From: Haladaptatus sp. DYF46
GTDB taxonomy: Archaea; Halobacteriota; Halobacteria; Halobacteriales; Haladaptataceae
Assembly: GCF_021083305.1 (NCBI RefSeq)
Contig: NZ_JAJFAY010000001.1
Coordinates: forward strand, 186,001 to 250,000
Direction of reading: 5' to 3'
DNA: 64,000 nt
The notes under the pieces were generated by a model. It was given only the letters and a program-made list of their open reading frames with translations. It ran no database searches and was not told the origin of the DNA. The translations under genes and the position numbers were made by a program. Each line of letters begins with the position of its first letter. The stretch's first letter is position 1. Below, piece by piece: positions 49,951 through 59,333 of this stretch.

Positions 49951-50160
49951 ATGCACTGGACGAAACCCCTCGGTCTCCTCGGCGTCGCCGTCCTTGCCGT
50001 CCTGACGCTCGGCGCGCTCTTCGCCTTTGTCACGCAAACGCTCACCGGCGACGCCGTCACCGCCAGCGTCGTCTCCATCGCACTGCTCGTCGTCGCCGTC
50101 GCCGGACTGGCACGCGTCGGCGGACGCTCGAAGCGGTGGCGGCAGAACCCCTACTGGTGA
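49951..50160 (+). CDS. Small two-helix membrane protein
   Basis: 69 residues with two transmembrane helices (PLGLLGVAVLAVLTLGALFA and TASVVSIALLVVAVAGLARV) and a basic C-terminus (GRSKRWRQNPYW). A TATA element (ATTTTATGCC, 49919-49928) about 27 bases upstream supports a leaderless gene. Function unknown. Confidence 0.7.
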   Translation: MHWTKPLGLLGVAVLAVLTLGALFAFVTQTLTGDAVTASVVSIALLVVAVAGLARVGGRSKRWRQNPYW

Positions 50161-50220
50161 ACGAATCGGACGCTTGGTGTCCCGATCACCCAATCAACTC
50201 CGTCGCCCTTTCGTCGCCCG

Positions 50221-50850
50221 TTATCGTCCTTGTCGGCCCTTCGTCTGCCGGTAGTCCGTCCCCATCAACTCGGCGAAGTGCTCGACGAACGCTTCCGTCT
50301 GCTTTTCGGTCTGTTCTCCGGGATGTATCATCGGAACGAGTTCGAACCCGCGTCCTCGAATCGTCGTCGCGTGGTCCTCCGCGATGTCGATGTCGGACGC
50401 CGGCGTCGTGGTGTATTCGGTGGCGATTTCGGCGAGTGCACCTTCCCCGACCGGAACGAGGATTTCGGGGTTTATCATCCGAATCTCGGCGTTCAGATAC
50501 GGCTCACAGGTCATGATTTCGCCGTCGTCCGGCGGTCGCTCCGGGTGGTGACAGCGCGTCAGGTAGGTGAGAAACGCGTTCTCGATTTCGGGTTCGTCGG
50601 CATCCGCCGCCGAGTCGTTCAGACCGAGCCGACCGAGGATCGCCTGTAGCCGTTCGCCCGCCTCGTCGCCCGTGAAGGGGACGCCGGTTCGGTCCGCGCC
50701 CGCGCTCGGCATCTCGCCGACGAACAGGAAATCCGCGTCCACGTCGCCGTAGCCGTGAACGACCCGTTCGCGGCGTTCACATAAATCGCAGTTCGTACAC
50801 TCCTCGTCCATCCCGAAGGGGTTCGAGCGCTCCTCCTGTTTCGCGTTCAT
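50221..50850 (-). CDS. Uracil-DNA glycosylase, iron-sulfur type (family 4/5)
   Basis: 209 residues. Cysteines in CTNCDLC near residues 17-23 and a later pair (RCHHP, TCEPYL) can bind a 4Fe-4S cluster. The active-site strand is LFVGEMPSAGADRTGVPF, and the second motif is MIHPGEQ. The enzyme removes uracil from DNA at the start of base excision repair. The start at 50850 (MNAKQEERSNPFG) begins the conserved sequence. Confidence 0.87.
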   Translation of the reverse strand: MNAKQEERSNPFGMDEECTNCDLCERRERVVHGYGDVDADFLFVGEMPSAGADRTGVPFTGDEAGERLQAILGRLGLNDSAADADEPEIENAFLTYLTRCHHPERPPDDGEIMTCEPYLNAEIRMINPEILVPVGEGALAEIATEYTTTPASDIDIAEDHATTIRGRGFELVPMIHPGEQTEKQTEAFVEHFAELMGTDYRQTKGRQGR

Positions 50851-50882
50851 GCACCCTGCTTGTGCCGCGAGCGTAAAAGGGG

Positions 50883-51791
50883 CTACTCCTCGGCGAGCGC
50901 GAGAAACGACGCCGCCCATCGGGAGTTCTCCCGAACCGAAACGCGGTGTTCCCGTTCGTCGTGGTCGATGAGTCCCGCGGAGTCGAGCTTCGGCAGGTGG
51001 AGTTGGTACAGCGTCGCGTAGTACTGGCGATGGTGGTTCGGCGTCAATTTCCTCTCGCCGATGTCACGCCGGGCGACAACACTCGCCAGTTCGTCTATTC
51101 CGACCGTTTCACCGGTTTCGAGGAGATAGCGGAGCGCGTCCCGCCGCCGCCTCGAACTGAGGGCTTCGAACATGCTATCGAGCGACGGTCCGTCGCTCGA
51201 ATTCGTCGTGGTCGACCGAATGGGACGGTCGGCGTCGTCGGAGAATTCGACCGTCTCGTCCGCGAGCATTCGAAACGGGGCGACCTCCGGTTCGTCGGTG
51301 TACCCGTCGTATCGGAAGTATCCGACGGCGTTCATGTCGGTGAGGAGCTTGGAAACGGCGTCGAAAAAGGAGACCATCCGGTGAACCGAAACGTGTTCGA
51401 GCGGGGTCGTGAGCGAGTCGAAGAGGAGCGTCGTCTCGTCGTCGAACGCCGCGAGGGCGGACGTGATGGCCGCTCGAATCCCGGCGAGGTCGTCGGGGCG
51501 ATGGACGGTATCAACGGTCGCCGGTATCGACCCGTCGGAGGAAGGTCCCGCCTTACGAATCGACGTACCGACTTCGATGACGCGAACCGCGTTTGGGAGT
51601 TGGCCGACGTGCTGATGCCAGAGGTCGAGAAGCGAATTCGCCGACCGGTCGCACGTCACGGCGACCAACGCGTTCGTATCGTCGTGCGGAAAGTGCGTGA
51701 GAGGATGGCTTTCCGCTCGACGGTCCGCATCACTCGGCGCTGTGACGAGAACGCTACTGCCGGTCTCGAAGTCGAGGTTTGCGCTCGTCAT
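50883..51791 (-). CDS. RecA-like/winged-helix haloarchaeal regulator (DUF7504 + DUF7344-like)
   Basis: 302 residues in two parts. Residues about 1-180 resemble a RecA/KaiC-like domain without a clear Walker A (GSSVLVTAPSD at the expected position), containing TTLLFDSLTTPLEHVS as Walker-B-like strand. Residues about 205-300 form a winged helix (FEALSSRRRRDALRYLLETG, LYQLHLPKLDSAGLIDHDE). This layout is typical of haloarchaeal signalling regulators of unknown input. Start at 51791. Confidence 0.8.
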   Translation of the reverse strand: MTSANLDFETGSSVLVTAPSDADRRAESHPLTHFPHDDTNALVAVTCDRSANSLLDLWHQHVGQLPNAVRVIEVGTSIRKAGPSSDGSIPATVDTVHRPDDLAGIRAAITSALAAFDDETTLLFDSLTTPLEHVSVHRMVSFFDAVSKLLTDMNAVGYFRYDGYTDEPEVAPFRMLADETVEFSDDADRPIRSTTTNSSDGPSLDSMFEALSSRRRRDALRYLLETGETVGIDELASVVARRDIGERKLTPNHHRQYYATLYQLHLPKLDSAGLIDHDEREHRVSVRENSRWAASFLALAEE

Positions 51792-52130
51792 GGGCGTCGG
51801 CCTCGATGATCGTTTCTTCCGCGCGATAACCACTGGAGGGTCTGTCTGATTGGTTTCATTGATTCGACTACTGTGTTATCTCGGTGTACGGGCGACACGG
51901 TTCCTCACGCCAGCGATCCCTTCTGAAACCGTTCTGGGTGCTGGGACGTCTACGGGTTCGGTTACGGTGTGCAATTCGAGCGTCGCGCTCGAATCGCTGC
52001 CGTCTATGGACGCCCTACGCATCTATTCGTTATAAATTTGTTCGTGAATAAGAACCACGTACTATCGAAATGGCATTTTCATTGGAGTGACGTTACTCGC
52101 GCGGCGAGCGTTCGGTTCGTCCGGGAACGG
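51792..52130. other. Intergenic region with a perfect inverted repeat
   Basis: About 340 bases. A perfect inverted repeat with 9-bp arms lies at 51974-51994 (ATTCGAGCG and CGCTCGAAT around TCG). An AT-rich patch follows at 52025-52075. No coding frame here has family support. Confidence 0.5.
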
Positions 52131-52460
52131 TCACTCGCGGAGTATCACGTGTCCGTTCGAGTGAACGAACACGGTCAGACCGTCGATGGAGAACGTGATA
52201 TGCCCCGTCGTTCGGTTTCCCCGAGGGTCACGGGTGAAGAGTGCGTCGAGGGCGTCCGGGTCGAGAACGTCCATCAGCGGGATTCTGGTTTCGGTCGGAT
52301 CTATGCCCCGAATCGACGCGATAGCTTGGATGACGGTCCCGCTCACGGAGCTGAACGACGTCGTGTTCCGGTGCGTGTGGTACGTCTTCGGGTCGGACGC
52401 GACGAGCGTTGGTCCGCGCTCCCCGCCCTCCCCTTCGTTGTCGACGTTTTGTCGGTTCAT
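52131..52460 (-). CDS. HalOD1 output-domain protein
   Basis: 109 residues. The C-terminal half matches the HalOD1 domain common in haloarchaeal signalling proteins (TVIQAIASIRGIDPTET, LDPDALDALF, and the closing strand FSIDGLTVFVHSNGHVIL). It stands alone, without receiver or PAS domain. A TATA element (minus strand, near 52490-52499) overlaps the end of aroC. The start at 52460 is chosen over a longer frame. Confidence 0.82.
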   Translation of the reverse strand: MNRQNVDNEGEGGERGPTLVASDPKTYHTHRNTTSFSSVSGTVIQAIASIRGIDPTETRIPLMDVLDPDALDALFTRDPRGNRTTGHITFSIDGLTVFVHSNGHVILRE

Positions 52461-52500
52461 CGACGATACGACGATGGTTTGCTCCCTATCCGGTATAAAA

Positions 52501-53649
52501 TTACGTCTCGGGTTGACTGGGATGATAGTCGGTGTCGTACTCTCCCGTTTGTCCATCCAGTCGGTCGGGGTTGATTCGGCCGCCGAGCAGCATGAAGTCC
52601 ACGAGCGTCAGCGCGAGCATGGCTTCGACCACGGGGACGCCGCGGGGCGGGAGCACCGGGTCGTGACGGCCGATGACCTGCACTTCCTTCTCCTCGCCGG
52701 TTTCCCAATCGACCGTCGTTTGGGTCTTCGGAATCGACGTCGGCGCGTGGAGCGTCACTTCCCCGTAGATCGGTTCGCCCGTCGTGATGCCGCCCTGCAA
52801 ACCGCCGTGGCGGTTCGTCACGGGTTTCGGATCGTCGTTCGAATCGAACTCCCACTCGTCGTTTCGGTCGTGTCCCGCCCACTCGCGCGCGTTTCGGCCG
52901 AGTCCGAACTCGAAGGCGGTGCTGGCCGGCACCGACATCATCGCCTGCCCGAGTCGCGCCTCGACGGAATCGAACCGCGGGGCACCCAATCCACGCGGGA
53001 CGCCGCGCGCTTCGAAGTAAATCGACCCGCCGATGGAGTCACCCTTCTCCTGATACTCGTCTATCAACTCCCGCATCTCCGCGGCGGCGTCCGGGTCGGC
53101 GCACCTGACCTCGTTCTCCTCGCTGTGTTCGAGCATCTCCTCGAAACTCACGTCGTCGGCGCGCACGTCGCCGATCTGATCGACGTGCGCTTTCAGTTCG
53201 ACGCCTTCCGCCGCGAGTATCTTCTTGGCGACGGCTCCCGCGGCGACCCAGTTCACCGTCTCGCGCGCCGACGACCGACCGCCGCCGCCCCAGTTTCGTG
53301 TCCCGAATTTCGCGGAGTAGGTGAAGTCCCCGTGGCTCGGCCGCGGCGCGGTGATGAACGGTTCGTACTTGCCCGACCGGGCGTCCTTGTTCTGGATGAC
53401 CATCCCGATTGGCGTTCCCGTCGTGTAGCCGTCCTGAATCCCGCTGTTGATGGTCACGGCGTCGGGTTCGTCCCGACTGGTCGATATCATCGACTGGCCG
53501 GGTTTTCGCCGGTCCAAGTCGCCCTGCACGTCGTCGGTCGTGAGTTCCAGCCCCGCCGGACAGCCGCTTATCGTGACGCCCATGGCCTCCCCGTGACTCT
53601 CGCCGTAGGTCGTCACCTGAAAGAGGCGTCCGAATCGATTTCCGTTCAT
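52501..53649 (-). CDS. aroC: Chorismate synthase
   Basis: 382 residues. Signature 1 is GRLFQVTTYGESHG, followed by SGCPAGLEL, the RPSHGDFTYSAKFG segment, RSSARETVNWVAAGA and the end EAMLALTLVDFML. It converts EPSP to chorismate with reduced FMN as cofactor. aroA follows on the same strand upstream (55648-54359), with a lipoprotein gene on the other strand between them. Confidence 0.97.
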   Translation of the reverse strand: MNGNRFGRLFQVTTYGESHGEAMGVTISGCPAGLELTTDDVQGDLDRRKPGQSMISTSRDEPDAVTINSGIQDGYTTGTPIGMVIQNKDARSGKYEPFITAPRPSHGDFTYSAKFGTRNWGGGGRSSARETVNWVAAGAVAKKILAAEGVELKAHVDQIGDVRADDVSFEEMLEHSEENEVRCADPDAAAEMRELIDEYQEKGDSIGGSIYFEARGVPRGLGAPRFDSVEARLGQAMMSVPASTAFEFGLGRNAREWAGHDRNDEWEFDSNDDPKPVTNRHGGLQGGITTGEPIYGEVTLHAPTSIPKTQTTVDWETGEEKEVQVIGRHDPVLPPRGVPVVEAMLALTLVDFMLLGGRINPDRLDGQTGEYDTDYHPSQPET

Positions 53650-53754
53650 TACCCGTTCCTGTGCGGCGGGGGCATTTAGAGGTTGCAGACCGCGGAACGT
53701 TTCGCCACCGGTGGCCGAAAGAAAATTTATAGCCCGGACACCAACACGAAGGCG

Positions 53755-54357
53755 ATGAATCGGCGACGATTCACCGCCCTGCTTGGTCTCGTAGGAAGTT
53801 CCGCGGGCTGTATCGGCCGCCTTCCGACGGATGGCGGCGACAACGACGCGGAACCGGTGAGCCTGCGCGTTCGCAACTTCTTCGAGAAGCGACGCGTCGT
53901 CACGGTATCTATCGAGGGCACTCGGACGGGCGACCACTACAAATCGAAGTTCTATCTCTTTCCGGGATGGATTTCGAACCGTCGAAACATCCTCGAAGCG
54001 GACACCTACGAGGTGAACGTGGAACTCGACAACGACATGTGGCGCACCGTGGAGTGGAAGATGAACGGCTGTGAAACGAACGTCATTCTGGTCGACGTCG
54101 GTCCCGACGGGATCGGCGTCACCTCGACGTGCCAAGAGGAGATGACGGAAACGGCAACCGCAACGGAGACGGAAACGGCGGAGACGGAAACGGCGGAGAC
54201 GGAACCCACGATGGAGCCGGGAACCGCGACGAAAACGGGAACGACGAACGGAACGGAAACCACGCCGGAGGCGGGAACGACGACGGAATCGGAAACCACG
54301 ACGAAAACGGGAATCGCAACGGAAACGAGAACGACGAACGGAACGGAGACGAACTGA
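53755..54357 (+). CDS. Tat lipoprotein with Thr/Glu-rich repetitive tail
   Basis: 200 residues. The signal is NRRRFTALLGLVGSSAGC with lipobox Cys18. A small beta-rich domain of about 90 residues follows (LRVRNFFEKRRVVTVSIEG), like an SipW/CARDB-type surface domain, with one Cys in its last part. From about residue 130 the tail is a degenerate repeat of ETETAETETAE and GTETT units, probably an exposed, glycosylatable stalk. Function unknown. Confidence 0.8.
   Translation: MNRRRFTALLGLVGSSAGCIGRLPTDGGDNDAEPVSLRVRNFFEKRRVVTVSIEGTRTGDHYKSKFYLFPGWISNRRNILEADTYEVNVELDNDMWRTVEWKMNGCETNVILVDVGPDGIGVTSTCQEEMTETATATETETAETETAETEPTMEPGTATKTGTTNGTETTPEAGTTTESETTTKTGIATETRTTNGTETN
54145..54357 (+). repeat. 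Degenerate short tandem repeat in the lipoprotein tail
   Basis: The DNA is built from GGAAACGG and GACGGAAACG-like units, so the frame stays open in several registers. It encodes the Thr/Glu-rich tail and is a likely site of length variation between strains. Confidence 0.6.
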
Positions 54358-54358
54358 G

Positions 54359-55648
54359 TTACCGCTGTACCTCGCCGCCGAGGTCGTACAGGACCTCGAA
54401 GAAGTCGGGGAACGACACTTCGACGTGTTCCGAACCGGCGACCATCGTCGTCCCGTCGGCCGCGAGTCCGGCGACCGCGAGGGCCATCACGATTCGATGG
54501 TCTCCGTGTCCGTCCACCACGGACCCGACGAGGTCCGACTCGTTGCCGTGGACGGTGAGGGCGTCCTCTTCCTCCTCGACGCTCGCTCCGAGCTTCGAGA
54601 GCTCCTTCGCCATCACCGCCACGCGGTCCGTTTCCTTGTACCGAACGTGTTCGCAGTTCTCGATGCGCGTCTCGCCGTCCGCGACGGCACCGAGGGCGGC
54701 GATGGTCGGGAGGAGGTCCGGCGTGTCGCCCACATCGACCGTGACGCCCGAGAGCGAGGAGCGTCGGACCGTCAACACGCCGTCGTTGCGGTTCCAGTGG
54801 ACGTCCCCGCCCATCTGCTTCAGGACGTCGACGATGAACGTGTCACCTTGTGCGCTCGGGTACGCGCCTTCGATTTGGATGCTCTCGCCGTCGTCGGCCG
54901 CGATCGCGCCCGCCGCGAGGAGGTAGGAAATCGAGGAGAAGTCGCCCGGGACGTGATACTCGCCGTCGCTCGGTTCGTAAAACTGCCCGCCTGCGACGTG
55001 ATAGCCGCCGTCCCGTTCCTCCGCGGTGACGCCGAAGTCGTCCAGCAACTCCAGCGTGATGTCCACGTAGGGGGCCGACTTGAGTTCCGTTTCGAGGTCG
55101 ACGGTCACGCCGTCGTCGGTCAGCGCGCCCGCCATCAGCAGCGCCGACACGTACTGCGAGGAGACGTCGCCCGGAATCGAGACCGTCCCACCCGAAATCG
55201 GTCCCTTGATGACGATCGGGGCTTTGCCGTTACCGCGGCTGCTTTCGGCCCTGCCGCCGAGTTGCCCGATGGCCGAGAGCATCGGTCCCTGCGGTCGCGA
55301 GCGAAGTGACGCGTCACCCGTCAGGACGGTGATTCCGTCCACAAGTGCCGTCGTCCCGGAGACCAGCCGCATCGTCGTGCCGCTGTTTCCGCAGTCGAGT
55401 ATGTCCGCCGGAGTGGTCGGTTCGCCGCCGAAGCCATTAATTTCGATGGCCTCGCCGGTGTCGGTCACGTCGCCGCCGAAGGCATCGACGGCCCGCATCG
55501 TCGCCTTCGTGTCGGCGCTGATGAGCGGGTCGAACACGAGCGCCCCGCCGGAGTACCCGGCCGCGAGAATCGCACGATGTGTGTAGCTTTTCGACGGCGG
55601 TGCCCGCGCCGTCCCGGAGAGTCTCGACTGGGAGATTTCGACGTCCAT
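54359..55648 (-). CDS. aroA: 3-phosphoshikimate 1-carboxyvinyltransferase (EPSP synthase)
   Basis: 429 residues. Landmarks include [19 protein letters not shown] (substrate lysine and arginine), [41 protein letters not shown], and [14 protein letters not shown]. It adds enolpyruvate to shikimate 3-phosphate, the step before aroC. The start at 55648 ([10 protein letters not shown]) begins the family domain. Confidence 0.97.
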   Translation of the reverse strand: MDVEISQSRLSGTARAPPSKSYTHRAILAAGYSGGALVFDPLISADTKATMRAVDAFGGDVTDTGEAIEINGFGGEPTTPADILDCGNSGTTMRLVSGTTALVDGITVLTGDASLRSRPQGPMLSAIGQLGGRAESSRGNGKAPIVIKGPISGGTVSIPGDVSSQYVSALLMAGALTDDGVTVDLETELKSAPYVDITLELLDDFGVTAEERDGGYHVAGGQFYEPSDGEYHVPGDFSSISYLLAAGAIAADDGESIQIEGAYPSAQGDTFIVDVLKQMGGDVHWNRNDGVLTVRRSSLSGVTVDVGDTPDLLPTIAALGAVADGETRIENCEHVRYKETDRVAVMAKELSKLGASVEEEEDALTVHGNESDLVGSVVDGHGDHRIVMALAVAGLAADGTTMVAGSEHVEVSFPDFFEVLYDLGGEVQR

Positions 55649-55794
55649 GTGCGACCCGTCTATCCGAACGGGTATCAGACTACCGCCCTCCGGAAAATAT
55701 CGCCGGCCGGAGACATCCAACCTGATCGAAACGTCCTGCCGGTCGGAGACGGTTCGGTACGCCGATCGGAAACGTCCCGGCGCGCCGAAACGCC

Positions 55795-56247
55795 TTATCG
55801 GACGACCGTGACGGGAAGCGTCGCGCGTCCCGTGACCTGCTTCGCGACGCTTCCGAACAGCGTCTCGTAGCGCTCGGACGCGCCGCGGTGGCCCACGAAG
55901 ATTGCGTCGAAGTCGTTCTCCTCGGCGAACTCGGTGATCCGTTCGACCGGTTCCCCGTACAGCATCCCCGTCTCGATTTCCGTTCCCCGGCGTTCGGCGC
56001 TCGCCGCAGCGTCGTCGAGCAGGTCCTGCCCGCGGGTCTCCGCGTCCTCGACGCTCGTCAAGAGGAGTTCACGGTCGGCCTCGGCGAAACTCGTCGGCGG
56101 CGCGTCGCCCCCCGTGAACACCTCCGTCGGGACGACGACGTGAATCCCCGTAATCGAGGCGTCCGTGTCCTCCGCGAGGTCGATGGCGTAGTTCAGTGCG
56201 TCCGTACTCGACGGCGAGCCATCGAGCGCGACCAGATATCCCCCCAT
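55795..56247 (-). CDS. Universal stress protein (UspA family)
   Basis: 150 residues. The fold begins [20 protein letters not shown] and ends with the nucleotide-binding [20 protein letters not shown] and a final VTVVR strand, consistent with the ATP-binding type of UspA. The start at 56247 matches the family. It is divergent from the peptidase gene at 56400. Confidence 0.93.
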   Translation of the reverse strand: MGGYLVALDGSPSSTDALNYAIDLAEDTDASITGIHVVVPTEVFTGGDAPPTSFAEADRELLLTSVEDAETRGQDLLDDAAASAERRGTEIETGMLYGEPVERITEFAEENDFDAIFVGHRGASERYETLFGSVAKQVTGRATLPVTVVR

Positions 56248-56399
56248 AACGGGTGCTAGTTGGTCGCGTAGGAGGATGTGGATTTCGGCGATGGAAGGGA
56301 GTTCGAGGCGATAGGGGAATCGGCTCTTTCCGGGCGATGTTGCCGGGAACACGCCCGCCCTCCGACATGGTTTTAGTCGTCCCCTCTGTGTCGAGAGAT

Positions 56400-57578
56400 A
56401 TGGCACAGGACCTCTCGGTATTGGATTCCGCCCTCGATTCGATGGGTGTGGACGGCTTTCTCATCGACGCCGATTCGACGGATTCGGACCAGTTGTATCT
56501 CTCCGGCTTCGACGCGCCGGACGCCTTCACGACGCTGTACGCCGACGGCGTCCACCTCCTCGTTTCGAGTCTCGAATACGGACGGGCCAAAAAGGAGAGC
56601 GACGCGGAAACCGTCTCCCGGCTGTCGGAGTACGACTACTACGAGAAGATAGCCGAACACGGTCCGGAGGCGGCGAAGAACCACATCATCGCCGAGTTCC
56701 TCGCCGACCGCGGCGTCGAATCGGTGGTGGTCCCCGCCCGGTTCCCAGTCGGCACCGCGGACGGACTGCGCGAGGCGGGCGTGACCGTGCAACCCGACGA
56801 TTCCTCGGTCCTCGTGGGGATTCGCGCGACGAAGACGGACGAGGAGGTAGAACACGTCCGCGTCGCACAGAAGGCGAACGAGGCGTCCATGCACGCCGCC
56901 GAGGACCTCCTCGCGGCGGCGACGATTCGGGACGACCTGCTTTACTACGACGGCGAACCGCTGACCAGCGAGCGCGTGAAAGAGGAGATAGAGGTGACGC
57001 TCCTCCGCCATGGGGCCGCACTGGACGAAACCATCGTGGCCTGCGGCGCGGCGGGTGCGGACCCGCACAACCGCGGCAGCGGCCCGCTCGCGGCGAACGA
57101 GGCCATCATCATCGACATCTTCCCCCGGGACAAAACGTCGAAGTACCACGCCGACATGACCCGGACCTTCGTGCGCGGCGAACCCTCCGAGGAGATACGG
57201 GAACGCTACGAACTCACGCACGAGGCGTTCGACGCGGCGTTCGACGCCCTCGAACCCGGCGCGACGGGCGAAGAAGTTCACGACGCGGTGTGCGACGTGT
57301 ACGAGAAGGCTGGCTACGACACGCTTCGGAGCAACCCGAACGCCGAGACGGGATTCATCCACAGCACGGGCCACGGCGTCGGCTTGGACGTCCACGAGGA
57401 CCCCCGACTCAGCCCCAGCGGCGGCGAGTTGGAACCCGGCCACGTCGTCACCATCGAACCCGGCCTGTACGACCCCGAAGTCGGCGGCGTCCGCATCGAG
57501 GACATCGCCGTCGTCACCGAGGACGGCTACGATAACTTCACCGACTACCCGATTCGACTCGTCGTGGACGAGGAGTAG
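56400..57578 (+). CDS. Xaa-Pro aminopeptidase-like protein (peptidase M24)
   Basis: 392 residues: a creatinase N-terminal-like domain (about 1-130), then a pita-bread catalytic domain. Metal ligands appear in order: IDIFPRD, HADMTRTFVRG, STGHGVGLDVHEDP, VTIEPGLY and RIEDIAVV. It most likely removes N-terminal residues before proline or is a dipeptidase. The ATG at 56400 begins the conserved region. Confidence 0.92.
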   Translation: MAQDLSVLDSALDSMGVDGFLIDADSTDSDQLYLSGFDAPDAFTTLYADGVHLLVSSLEYGRAKKESDAETVSRLSEYDYYEKIAEHGPEAAKNHIIAEFLADRGVESVVVPARFPVGTADGLREAGVTVQPDDSSVLVGIRATKTDEEVEHVRVAQKANEASMHAAEDLLAAATIRDDLLYYDGEPLTSERVKEEIEVTLLRHGAALDETIVACGAAGADPHNRGSGPLAANEAIIIDIFPRDKTSKYHADMTRTFVRGEPSEEIRERYELTHEAFDAAFDALEPGATGEEVHDAVCDVYEKAGYDTLRSNPNAETGFIHSTGHGVGLDVHEDPRLSPSGGELEPGHVVTIEPGLYDPEVGGVRIEDIAVVTEDGYDNFTDYPIRLVVDEE

Positions 57579-57709
57579 GCCGACCGGTTTTCGATTCGGC
57601 TCGATTTCGGTTTCGATTCGCGCTTTCGTTCGTTTCCTTCCGCTACCGAGATAGCGGCGGCTTTCTCCCGGTCGGACAGGCTTTAGGCTCCGCTCCGGAA
57701 ATCGAACCC

Positions 57710-58942
57710 ATGGCCGACGAATTTCGTTCCTTCGAGGGGCTTCGGCGCGCGCTCGCCGAGGCGACGTTCGACAAACCACCGGCGATAGTCTGCAACGCCC
57801 ACGTCACCGGGGTGAGCGTCGCTCGCGCGCTTTCCGCCCACGACGTGCCCGTCATCGCTATCGACCGAAACGGCAAGGGCGTCGCGCCGTACTCCGACGC
57901 CGTGGACTTCGCCGGGCGGGTGACGTTCCCGCTCGACGATTTGGAGGGTTTCCGCGACGACGTGGAAGCGCTCGCCGCAGAACTGGACCACGACCCCGTC
58001 GCGTTCCCGTGCATGGACGAGTGGGTCCACGCATTCGCCGGGACGGAACCCGAGGGCGTCCGCCTGCCGTTCGCTGGCCGGGAAACCATCGACGCCGTCC
58101 TCGACAAGGAGTCGCTCTACGCGAAGGCCGAGGAGTTGGGCGTTCCCTACCCCGAGACGTACCGTCTCTCGGAGACCGACCCGGACGACGCCGCCGACGC
58201 GCTCGGCTTTCCGCTCGTCGTCAAACCCGCGCTCAAACGCGAGTTCGAGGAGGCCGTCGGAACCAACGTCATCGAAGTCGCCGACAGGGAGGAGTTGGCC
58301 GACGTGGCCGCCATGGCCGCGGACGCCGGTATCGACGTCATGGCACAGGAGAAGGTGGATATCGCCGTCGGGCGGGACTGCTCGCTCGCCTCCTACGTCC
58401 CCCAATCCGGCGACCCCGTGACGTTCGTCGGCAACGCCCGCGTTCGCTACCCACAGGCGTTCGGTACTTCGTGTCTGGTTCGGAGGACGGACCAACCCGA
58501 TATCGAGGACCGCGCACTGAAGGTGCTGGAGGAGACGGGGTACTACGGAATCAGCGAAGCCGAGTTCGTCTACGACGAGAGGCGGGAGGAGTACGTTCTC
58601 CTCGACATCAACACCCGTCCGTGGAAGTGGATTTCGCTGCCCGTGCAGGCTGGTGCCGACCTGCCGGGGGCCGCCTACGCCGAAGCGGTCGGCGAGGAGT
58701 TCGACCCCGGCGAGACGCACGACGCCACGTGGGTCTACCTCGCCGATTACCTGAAACTGCTGGCAAACGGTTCCGGTTTCTCGGACGCCCTCTCGGCGGA
58801 ACAGTGGGAGTCTCTCCTGTCCGGCGGGTTCGAGGACTCGGACGAGTTGACGACTGGCGTGTATCGACCCGGCGACGTCGGACCGATCCGCCGCCTCATG
58901 AAAACCGAGTTCGGAACCGCCGACTACTACTGTTCCTGTTAG
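57710..58942 (+). CDS. ATP-grasp carboxylate-amine ligase
   Basis: 410 residues. After a Rossmann-like N-terminal part (AIVCNAHVTGVSVARALSAH) comes the ATP-grasp core: GFPLVVKPALKREFEEAVG, DVMAQEKVDIAVGRDC, and the metal-binding LLDINTRPWKWISL. The family joins a carboxylate to an amine; the partner substrates are not evident from context. An imperfect hairpin follows the gene at 58984-59014. Confidence 0.87.
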   Translation: MADEFRSFEGLRRALAEATFDKPPAIVCNAHVTGVSVARALSAHDVPVIAIDRNGKGVAPYSDAVDFAGRVTFPLDDLEGFRDDVEALAAELDHDPVAFPCMDEWVHAFAGTEPEGVRLPFAGRETIDAVLDKESLYAKAEELGVPYPETYRLSETDPDDAADALGFPLVVKPALKREFEEAVGTNVIEVADREELADVAAMAADAGIDVMAQEKVDIAVGRDCSLASYVPQSGDPVTFVGNARVRYPQAFGTSCLVRRTDQPDIEDRALKVLEETGYYGISEAEFVYDERREEYVLLDINTRPWKWISLPVQAGADLPGAAYAEAVGEEFDPGETHDATWVYLADYLKLLANGSGFSDALSAEQWESLLSGGFEDSDELTTGVYRPGDVGPIRRLMKTEFGTADYYCSC

Positions 58943-59333
58943 GGTGCGCGATATCGACCCGGCCACATGGCGTGCGTGGCTGGCAGGCCCGAGGACATTA
59001 CGTCCGAGGGCCTGACTGGCTTTCGCGCGAGGGATGACGACCGGAGGAGCTTCAGCGACGACGGGAGGAATCGGTTGGGGAGGCGTGTGGTTGTCGCGGT
59101 GCGGTTGCGGTTTCATTGACGTCTGTAGTTGCAGTCATAGACAAACCAACGCCACCTCGTCGCGAACGGTCAGGGGCTATCCGAGTCGTCACGTCAACAG
59201 TTGCAACCACGGTACCTCCCGACCCCCGCCACCCCCGTCGCCCCCATCGTATTCGAAACCCAGATGACGGAGAGGTTGGCCGCGTCCCCCTCACATTTGC
59301 TCCGGCGTTCCGGAATACGACCACCGAACCACA
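58943..59333. other. Intergenic region with an imperfect hairpin
   Basis: About 390 bases. Arms at 58984-58996 and 59002-59014 (CAGGCCC ... GGGCCTG ends) pair with two mismatches around ATTAC. The remainder is purine/pyrimidine skewed and C-rich near 59220-59250. A 77-codon Cys-containing frame at 59034 has no support. Confidence 0.5.

Noticed and set aside
59034..59267. 77-codon frame with several cysteines (possible peptide precursor)
   Set aside because: It ends in a Pro/Ser run typical of chance frames, has no TATA element, and no modifying enzyme lies beside it.
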